From: CAYGZC01 sp964354225
Lineage (GTDB): Bacteria; Bacteroidota; Ignavibacteria; UBA10030; SZUA-254
DNA length: 30,501 bases
NCBI GenBank assembly: GCA_964354225.1
Contig: CAYGZC010000217.1
Location: forward strand, 1 to 30,501
Direction: 5' to 3'
The first letter of the stretch is position 1, and each line of letters starts with the position of its first letter. Below are positions 1-5,489 of the stretch, piece after piece. The translations under genes were made by a program, and so were the position numbers. The notes under the pieces were generated by a model. It saw only the letters and a list, made by a program, of their open reading frames with translations, was not told the origin of the DNA and ran no database searches.

Positions 1-1
1 A

Positions 2-433
2 TGGTCTACTGACAATTGGTTTGAGAACTTTTATAAAGAAGTGACAACAAAATACAGAGTAGATACTAATAAAATTTATCTGACAGGAGTTAGTCTGGGT
101 GGAGATGGGACATGGTATCTGGCTATAAAATATCCTGAAAAATTTACAGCTATTGCTCCTATGAGTGGATTTACACGTCATATGAATTACATAATGAAAA
201 ATACTGATAAATTAATTGATATCCCTATTTGGGCTTTTCATGGAAAAATTGATGAAGTGGTTCAATTTGAGGATACTGAATGGATGATTAATAAATTAAT
301 GGGAAAAAATAAAGATTTAAAATTCACAGCAGAACCTGATGTAGGTCATTGGATAGATTGGTTGGTATATCCTAAACAGGAATTATATGATTGGTTTTTA
401 AAATATGATAAAAGATCGAGATTTAATAAATAG
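2..433 (+). CDS. Alpha/beta hydrolase, C-terminal part (predicted esterase/peptidase)
   Basis: The reading frame is open from the left window edge (codon phase starts at base 2), so the gene is cut and only its last 143 residues are seen; the GTG at 41 is internal. The nucleophile elbow reads GVSLGGDG (G-x-S-x-G) and follows a strand ending KIYLT. A likely catalytic Asp is in FHGKIDEVV and the His in DVGHWIDW, so the Ser-Asp-His triad is complete and in normal order. The spacing and the phrase PIWAFHG match the prolyl-oligopeptidase/PHB-depolymerase-like esterases (COG4099-type). These often have a signal peptide, which would lie outside the window. Substrate cannot be told. It lies in an AT-rich stretch and is followed directly by an attC-like spacer, which suggests it may be a mobile cassette gene. 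Confidence 0.8.
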   Translation, partial: WSTDNWFENFYKEVTTKYRVDTNKIYLTGVSLGGDGTWYLAIKYPEKFTAIAPMSGFTRHMNYIMKNTDKLIDIPIWAFHGKIDEVVQFEDTEWMINKLMGKNKDLKFTAEPDVGHWIDWLVYPKQELYDWFLKYDKRSRFNK

Positions 434-626
434 GCTATAACAAGCGCCTCAACAGCGACCGCGTCTTCGATGTGGTCGTTTGAGGTAATAATAAAGTAGA
501 TCGACAAAACTTAGTTTCTATTTAAAGTAAGTTATAAAAGAAAAATAAATTATAAACCATTGGTGTTGGTTTTCGAAGCTACATTGCTATATTGGGTGGC
601 AGCTTAAAAACCACGCCGTTATACGC
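434..626 (+). other. attC-like spacer (candidate integron recombination site)
   Basis: This gene-free spacer begins TATAAC (436-441) right after a stop codon and ends GTTATA (618-623), which are exact inverse complements, as expected for the R'' and R' boxes of an attC site. Inside are two hairpins. The first pairs CCTCAA/CGACC (447-460) with GGTCG/TTGAGG (474-485) around a 13-nt loop. The second pairs TGGTTTT and AAGCT (567-580) with AGCTT and AAAACCA (601-613). The first bases, TATAACAAGCGCCTCAA, resemble Vibrio-type attC repeats as I remember them. Against this, the site is long (about 190 bp) and the inner arms next to the boxes pair poorly. No integron integrase is visible. Confidence 0.35.
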
Positions 627-669
627 TTTAGTATTTTTTAGAATAAATCATAGGAATTATTGAGGTGTT

Positions 670-1107
670 ATGAAAACTAGTGATGAACCAATTATTGTAG
701 AACAAACATTTAATTCATCTATTGAATCTGTTTGGAATGCCATTACAGAGATTAAACAAATGCGACAATGGTATTTTGAAAACATTCCTGCATTTAAACC
801 TGAAATCGGATTCGAGACTCAATTTAGCGTGCAAAGTAACGATAGAAATTTTCTTCATATGTGGAAAGTGACTGATGTTCAGCCTCTGAAAATGATAAAA
901 TACAGTTGGGGATTTCAGGATTATCCCGGTAAATCAACCGTTACTTTTGAATTATTAAAACAAGATAATTTAACAAAGTTAAGGCTTACGGTCGATGTTC
1001 TTGAAGATTTTCCAGAGGATATATCTGAATTCACAAGAGAAAGTTGTATTGCGGGCTGGAAATATTTTATTAATAATAGAATTAAAGATTTTTTTAAAAA
1101 TAGATAG
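670..1107 (+). CDS. SRPBCC/AHSA1-like domain protein
   Basis: A 145-residue single-domain protein of the START/Bet v1-like (SRPBCC) superfamily, nearest in form to the AHSA1 (Aha1 C-terminal-like, PF08327) group. Seen directly: an opening strand IIVEQTFNSSIESVWNAIT, then MRQWYFENIP, the strand TFELLKQDN and the closing helix CIAGWKYFINNRIKDFF. This is the usual beta-helix-beta-helix order with the final GW-containing helix. The fold is a hydrophobic-ligand pocket; no ligand or reaction can be assigned. A GAGGTGTT stretch lies just before the ATG. The gene is AT-rich (17 G/C in bases 661-720) and lies between two attC-like ends, so it looks like an acquired cassette. Confidence 0.85.
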   Translation: MKTSDEPIIVEQTFNSSIESVWNAITEIKQMRQWYFENIPAFKPEIGFETQFSVQSNDRNFLHMWKVTDVQPLKMIKYSWGFQDYPGKSTVTFELLKQDNLTKLRLTVDVLEDFPEDISEFTRESCIAGWKYFINNRIKDFFKNR

Positions 1108-1200
1108 CGTATTACAAGCCAATCAAGCGGATGACGTTTTCGCGCTAAGCATTTTTAAGAATTTAGGATTAATCCTTCTGCATCGGTTATCTTATCCAAG
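1107..1200 (+). other. Candidate attC left half plus small hairpins
   Basis: The stop codon of the SRPBCC gene runs into GCGTATTAC (1107-1115), followed by an AATCAAGCGG element typical of attC left arms. GCGTATTAC is the inverse complement of GTTATACGC at 618-626 except at one base, which is what the two ends of a single integron cassette should show. A perfect 12-bp palindrome AGGATTAATCCT (1165-1176) and a stem TATCTT/AAGATA (1188-1203, 4-nt loop) follow. I could not find a convincing right half; GTTATC at 1185-1190 is the best candidate. The site may be degenerate. Confidence 0.25.
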
Positions 1201-1313
1201 ATAGTCTTGCCATAAAAGAAATTATTTTCCCCTAAAATTTGTTCACTATGTAGGCATTATTGCCTTTATTTGTCAACGAATTAATTAACCAAGCTAAATC
1301 TCGGAAAGGAATT

Positions 1314-1898
1314 ATGCAGAAAAATAGAATAGAAGCATTTAGCGATGGTGTAATCGCTATCATCATAACGATCATGGTTCTCGAACTTAGGATACCTCAT
1401 GAGCCGGGAATTTATGCGTTAATGGGTCTTTTGCCAAAATTTATGAGCTATATACTTAGCTTTCTCTACCTCGCTATTTACTGGAATAACCACCACCATT
1501 TGCTTCATACTGTTCATCATGTTAATGGAAAGATTTTATGGGCTAACATTCATTTGCTTTTCTGGTTGTCGCTGATTCCTTTTGTAACGGGATGGTCGGG
1601 CGAAAACGATTTTGCTGCGACACCTGTTGTCGCTTACGGTTTTGTTTTATTAATGGCTGGGGCTGCTTATTTTATTTTATCCAAAACAATAATTTCTTCC
1701 CACGGCAAGGATTCAATTCTGGCATCAGCGATAGGAAAAGATTTTAAAGGGACATTGTCGGTAATACTTTATGCTGTCTCGACTCCGCTTGCATATTGGG
1801 AACCGGGAATCTCGATGGGTGTTTACACCTTGGTTGCCATCATGTGGCTCATACCGGATAAACGCATTGAGAAGAAACTCTCGAACTCTTTTGATTAA
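1314..1898 (+). CDS. TMEM175-family (DUF1211) potassium channel-like membrane protein
   Basis: A 194-residue integral membrane protein. The N-terminus MQKNRIEAFSDGVIAIII carries the (R/K)xxxAFSDG signature of TMEM175/DUF1211 proteins, in which the first helix lines the K+ pore. About six hydrophobic segments follow, and the HHHHL/HHVNG region after the third helix matches the His-rich middle of the family. Bacterial members are single six-helix units that form tetrameric K+ leak channels. I start at the ATG at 1314 because GGAAAGGAA lies 3 nt upstream. An in-frame TTG at 1260 would add 18 residues not expected in the family. Its spacer lacks an obvious promoter, as in neighbouring cassette-like genes. 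Confidence 0.85.
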   Translation: MQKNRIEAFSDGVIAIIITIMVLELRIPHEPGIYALMGLLPKFMSYILSFLYLAIYWNNHHHLLHTVHHVNGKILWANIHLLFWLSLIPFVTGWSGENDFAATPVVAYGFVLLMAGAAYFILSKTIISSHGKDSILASAIGKDFKGTLSVILYAVSTPLAYWEPGISMGVYTLVAIMWLIPDKRIEKKLSNSFD

Positions 1899-1930
1899 TT
1901 GACTGAATCTCGGTTGATAAAGGGTAACGT

Positions 1931-1973
1931 GCCACTCACTTTCAAGCGAGGATCGAATAGGGAAGTGAGCCGC
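1931..1973. repeat. Inverted repeat in the spacer after the TMEM175 gene
   Basis: CTCACTTTC (1935-1943) pairs with GGAAGTGAG (1961-1969) with one G-T wobble, around a 17-nt loop that contains TTCAAGC. TTCAAGC occurs again at 1976-1982. There is no T-run directly after the stem, so it is not a plain terminator. It may be the remnant of a third cassette-type site, but core boxes are not recognisable. The rest of 1899-2099 shows nothing clear. Confidence 0.3.
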
Positions 1974-2099
1974 CCTTCAAGCTGGTAGTCATTAAACCAT
2001 ACCTTCTATTCCCTTCATAATAATCCCCGACAGATTTTTTTTTATGAGCGATTATACTTAATTTATATCATAGATATTGAGAGAATGAATTAAGTACAT

Positions 2100-3188
2100 A
2101 TGCTTGAAGAAGCAAAAAATAACTTACGAGACATACTGCATAATAAAAGTAGAGAGGGTAAACTCTATCGTGATATTGGCGATGGCAGAATCGAGTGTTA
2201 TGCTTGCGGTCATCGTTGCAAGATAGGTGAAGGTAAGGACGGTATTTGCAAAATCCGTTTTAATCGCAGCGGTAAATTGTTTATACCCTGGGGATATGTT
2301 AGCTCTCTGGCGCTGGATCCAATCGAAAAGAAACCTTTCTTCCATGCATTACCGGGAAGCACGGCGATGAGCTTCGGTATGCTTGGGTGCGATTACCATT
2401 GTTCGTTCTGTCAGAACTGGATTACCTCCCAAACGCTGCGGGATTTGCATGCGTTATCTTCGGTTGAATTAATTTCACCGGAAGATATCGTTGCACTTGC
2501 ACGTAAACATCGAGCGCAAATCGTAACCAGCACATACAACGAACCGCTAATTACAAGTGAGTGGGCAGTGGAGATATTCAAAATAGCAAGACGTTACAAT
2601 CTTATCACATCGTTCGTTTCGAATGGCAACGGCACGCCGGAGGTTGTAGAGTATCTTAAACCCTGGCTCGACTTGTTCAAGATTGATCTTAAAGGTTTCG
2701 ATGATAAACGGTACCGGGAGCTTGGTGGTGTTTTACAAAATGTTTTGGATACGATCAAATTAGCATACGAGAAGAAATTCTGGGTCGAGATTGTCACACT
2801 CATCGTCCCCGGATTTAATGATGCTGATGCAGAGCTGAAAGATATTGCAAATTTTATTGTGTCTGTATCACCGGATATCCCATGGCACGTAACAGCATTC
2901 CATTCAGATTATAAGATGACGGATGTTAGAAGCACTCCCGTTCAAACTCTTTTGAAAGGAGTTGAGATTGGATACGATGCGGGTCTGCATTACGTTTATG
3001 CAGGGAATATACCGGGTAGTGTTAAGAATTATGAGAATACATATTGCCATGCATGTCGTGAATTGCTGGTTGAGCGGCAAGGATTCAGGGTATTGAAAAA
3101 TATTATTAAGGATGGATATTGTCCGAAGTGTAGTATTACCATTCCGGGATTTTGGCATGTTCCAAGAAGAAGCAGTCTAGTTTTGTAA
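2100..3188 (+). CDS. amrS: AmmeMemoRadiSam system radical SAM enzyme
   Basis: A 362-residue radical SAM protein. The cluster-binding motif is C97-x3-C101-x2-C104 (CDYHCSFC), followed by QNW, as in AmrS. An N-terminal Cys group (C33, C36, C40, C50) and a C-terminal zinc-ribbon-like part (C316/C319 and C341/C344, ending IPGFW) flank the SAM barrel. This arrangement and length match the AmmeMemoRadiSam family rather than pyruvate-formate-lyase activases, which lack the C-terminal CPxC...IPGxW part. The family is usually encoded with an AMMECR1 protein (AmrA) and a Memo protein (AmrB); neither is in this window. The reaction of the family is not settled, so none is claimed. The ATG at 2100 has only a weak upstream purine stretch (GAGAGAA). 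The next gene starts 48 bp on and may be co-transcribed. Confidence 0.88.
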   Translation: MLEEAKNNLRDILHNKSREGKLYRDIGDGRIECYACGHRCKIGEGKDGICKIRFNRSGKLFIPWGYVSSLALDPIEKKPFFHALPGSTAMSFGMLGCDYHCSFCQNWITSQTLRDLHALSSVELISPEDIVALARKHRAQIVTSTYNEPLITSEWAVEIFKIARRYNLITSFVSNGNGTPEVVEYLKPWLDLFKIDLKGFDDKRYRELGGVLQNVLDTIKLAYEKKFWVEIVTLIVPGFNDADAELKDIANFIVSVSPDIPWHVTAFHSDYKMTDVRSTPVQTLLKGVEIGYDAGLHYVYAGNIPGSVKNYENTYCHACRELLVERQGFRVLKNIIKDGYCPKCSITIPGFWHVPRRSSLVL

Positions 3189-3236
3189 ATATATAATTGC
3201 ACGACGAATATCTTTTTACTATCTTAGATAGCAGAA

Positions 3237-4085
3237 ATGAATATATCAATGAATAAGAAGATTGAAAATATCAAACGTTCGGTAAACGAGAATGTCGAAA
3301 TTTATCCAGAGGATTGGGAAGAATTCGAGCGCGGAGTAAATTATTTCAATAATGCACAATTCCAGCATTCTTACGAAGCGTGGGAATTATTGTGGGAGCG
3401 TAAAAACGCAACTGCAAGAAAATATTTGAAGGGATTGATGGAACTTGCCTTGGCATGTCAGAGCGTTATCAAACCCGGTATTCTCCATAATGTTGAAAAT
3501 AATCTTGATAAAGTTTATTCAAAACTTGAAATGTTTCTCCCCGAATATTTTGGTGTTCCCGTTGCGCCACTATTAAAACGTATCGAGGAGTATAAAGAGA
3601 TAATCGTAAAATCGAAACAAAATGGTCACAACAAACAATTACATACTTTTCCCCAGATACAATTTCATAAGCCCAGCGACCCGGATCTTGTAGTTGAGCT
3701 TTGTGAGATAGTTCAATCGAGTCAATTTATTGAGGGAGCAAAGCTCTTTAACAAAGGATTCTATTGGGAAGCACACGAAGCTTGGGAAGAAATGTGGCGA
3801 GAGCAAAATGGTAGCGGGAAAGTATTTTTAGAAACGTTTACCCAGATTGCAGATGCGTTTTGTTTTACTAAATTAGGGAAAATAAGTTCCGCGATATATC
3901 TCTTCGATAAGTCAATTAAGAAATTAAGAGAGTTTGAATGTATAGCTTGTGCAACATCCTTGCCGGCGTTGGTTGAGGCTACTCAAAAGACGCTCGATTG
4001 TCTCAGAATGTATTCTGCCGATTGTAATCCTTCGCTGAAGCTTCCTAAAGCGCCTGTTATAAATTTTACAAAAAAAAATAACTGA
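3237..4085 (+). CDS. Duplicated DUF309 domain protein
   Basis: A 282-residue soluble, all-helical protein with two copies of the DUF309 helical domain. The second copy has the full signature FNKGFYWEAHEAWEEMWRE (about residues 170-190). The first copy, FNNAQFQHSYEAWELLWERK (about 36-56), keeps the Y/HEAWE-x2-W core but has lost the first WEAHE. Each is followed by helices of the FLE/YLKGLMELA type. DUF309 proteins are usually single-domain (about 100-150 aa); their function is unknown. The stop codon lies inside the stem of the terminator serving the opposite strand. A second in-frame ATG at 3249 is possible; no ribosome binding site decides between them. Confidence 0.8.
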   Translation: MNISMNKKIENIKRSVNENVEIYPEDWEEFERGVNYFNNAQFQHSYEAWELLWERKNATARKYLKGLMELALACQSVIKPGILHNVENNLDKVYSKLEMFLPEYFGVPVAPLLKRIEEYKEIIVKSKQNGHNKQLHTFPQIQFHKPSDPDLVVELCEIVQSSQFIEGAKLFNKGFYWEAHEAWEEMWREQNGSGKVFLETFTQIADAFCFTKLGKISSAIYLFDKSIKKLREFECIACATSLPALVEATQKTLDCLRMYSADCNPSLKLPKAPVINFTKKNN

Positions 4086-4100
4086 TTTGTCGATCAGTTA
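4069..4100 (-). terminator. Rho-independent terminator of the coiled-coil gene pair
   Basis: Read on the minus strand, an 8-bp perfect stem TAACTGAT/ATCAGTTA (4100-4093 with 4086-4079) with a 6-nt loop is followed at once by nine T (4078-4070). This lies 9 nt after the stop codon of the 447-residue protein. On the plus strand the stem is followed by TATCCC, so it should act mainly on minus-strand transcripts. It overlaps the last codons and stop (4083-4085) of the DUF309 gene. Confidence 0.85.
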
Positions 4101-4108
4101 TATCCCTT

Positions 4109-5452
4109 CTAATATCCCAGTTCCCTGCGTATTTTTTTCTCAAAGGACAAATGTTCTTCAGCATTAATATCTAATTCATGTCGTAATCGCTCGAGGTGTG
4201 TGACTTTTTCGGGTGTTAGGGTACCATCCTGCCAGGCGATGCGCAAAGCAACAGTGTATACTTCAGGTTTAATTGACGATTCGAAGTCGTGATGCTCTTC
4301 CGACGATATCTGAAGAGAACCGCGTAATATTTCCAGATGAGATTGTTCTGTTTCACCCGGGTGCCCATTATTCCAGGAAATTTTTAAAAGCCGTTTGTAC
4401 ATCTCCAGGTATGCCTGCCGGGGTATTTGTCTAACTTCCTTCGTCTTTTCTTCTTGAAGTGATAGCTTTGCATTTGTGATCAGTTGCTCGAGGTTTTTCG
4501 CTTCGGGGTTTTGCTGGTCTAATAGATTAATTTTATAGACTACGAGGAGTGCATCGTCATAAGATTTGTTTACTATGAACTGCTTGGCTTGCTCGATATA
4601 TTCTATTACCTTTTGGGCGGCAGCTTCTTGTTTCCCTTCTGCTTTGGCTTTGAGGATGATATCTTCTTCCTGTTTTCGGATTCTTTCTTCTTCTGATCGT
4701 TTTTTCAGTTCTTCTTCAAGTTTCCTTTTTCTTTCTTCTTCAGCTTTACGTCGTTCCTCGGCTTCGATTCTTTTTTTCTCTTCTTCCTCAGCTCTCCTCT
4801 TTTGTGTCTCCTCATCTTGTTTTCTTTTCCGCTCTTGTTCTTCTGCTTTCCGAAGCGCTTCTTCTCCAGCTTTTTTCTGTGCGATTTCTTCGTTGTGTCT
4901 TATTTCTTCCTGAAGCCGCTGTTTTTCTTCTTCAATCCTTCGTCGAGTTTCAGCTTCAAGGCGAAGACGTTCTTCTGCAAGTTTTTTCTGAGTTTCTTCT
5001 TCTAACTTACGACGGGCTTCTTCGGTTTTAAGCCGTTCTTCTTCTTCCCGCCGACGGTTTGTTTCGACTTCCGACGCACGCCTGCGAAGCTCTTGTTCGG
5101 CGCGCTGGCGTTCCTCTTCAATGCGTTTATTCTCTACTCCCGATCGGTGCTGCTCGGTTTGAAGTTTTTTCCGAAATTCTTCTACTTCTTCCCAGCGTTC
5201 TTGATCTTCAACATTCTCTTCTTCCGATTGTGTTTTATCGGATTTTGTCACCGCATGTTGCTGTGCGCTTAGTATCCTGTCTTTATATGCGCGTGCATAA
5301 AAATTCCCAGGATCGATTTGAAGAGCATTTTCTACTTCTTTTAATGCTGCTGTAAGATCGCCTGCTTTAAATAATTTATCGGCGTTCTTCAGCAACTCGC
5401 TTGCTTGTCTCTTTAGTTCGGTATCAATTTTTGATGTTTCTTTTTTTGCCAC
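4109..5452 (-). CDS. Coiled-coil protein with TPR-like modules and two TerB-like C-terminal repeats
   Basis: A 447-residue soluble protein with four parts. Residues 12-62 are TPR-like (AGDLTAALKEVENALQIDPG). Residues about 80-280 are a long, highly charged Glu/Arg/Lys coiled coil. Residues 281-330 are another TPR-like hairpin (SYDDALLVVYKINLLDQQNP). Residues about 348-395 and 399-445 are two copies of one helical repeat: LLKISWNNG...EILRGSLQISSEEHHDFE and ALRIAWQDG...ERLRHELDINAEEHLSFE. The (A/S)W-x-(D/N)G...LR-x2-L-x-I-x2-EEH pattern recalls TerB-like/EF-hand-like modules, but I would not call them TerB firmly. There is no signal peptide or membrane segment. It lies 37 bp after the 801-residue gene, which has the same coiled-coil plus TPR module, so the two are probably co-transcribed and may interact. 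Function is unknown. Confidence 0.75.
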   Translation of the reverse strand: MAKKETSKIDTELKRQASELLKNADKLFKAGDLTAALKEVENALQIDPGNFYARAYKDRILSAQQHAVTKSDKTQSEEENVEDQERWEEVEEFRKKLQTEQHRSGVENKRIEEERQRAEQELRRRASEVETNRRREEEERLKTEEARRKLEEETQKKLAEERLRLEAETRRRIEEEKQRLQEEIRHNEEIAQKKAGEEALRKAEEQERKRKQDEETQKRRAEEEEKKRIEAEERRKAEEERKRKLEEELKKRSEEERIRKQEEDIILKAKAEGKQEAAAQKVIEYIEQAKQFIVNKSYDDALLVVYKINLLDQQNPEAKNLEQLITNAKLSLQEEKTKEVRQIPRQAYLEMYKRLLKISWNNGHPGETEQSHLEILRGSLQISSEEHHDFESSIKPEVYTVALRIAWQDGTLTPEKVTHLERLRHELDINAEEHLSFEKKIRRELGY

Positions 5453-5489
5453 TCTTGTTATACCTGTTAAAATTAATTTACTTTATTTA

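Noticed and set aside
995..1204. 69-residue frame across the end of the SRPBCC gene
   Set aside because: It overlaps a well-supported gene in another frame and has no family features.
4566..5355. Several plus-strand Ser/Phe/Leu-rich frames
   Set aside because: These are antisense shadows of the charged coiled coil; low complexity only.
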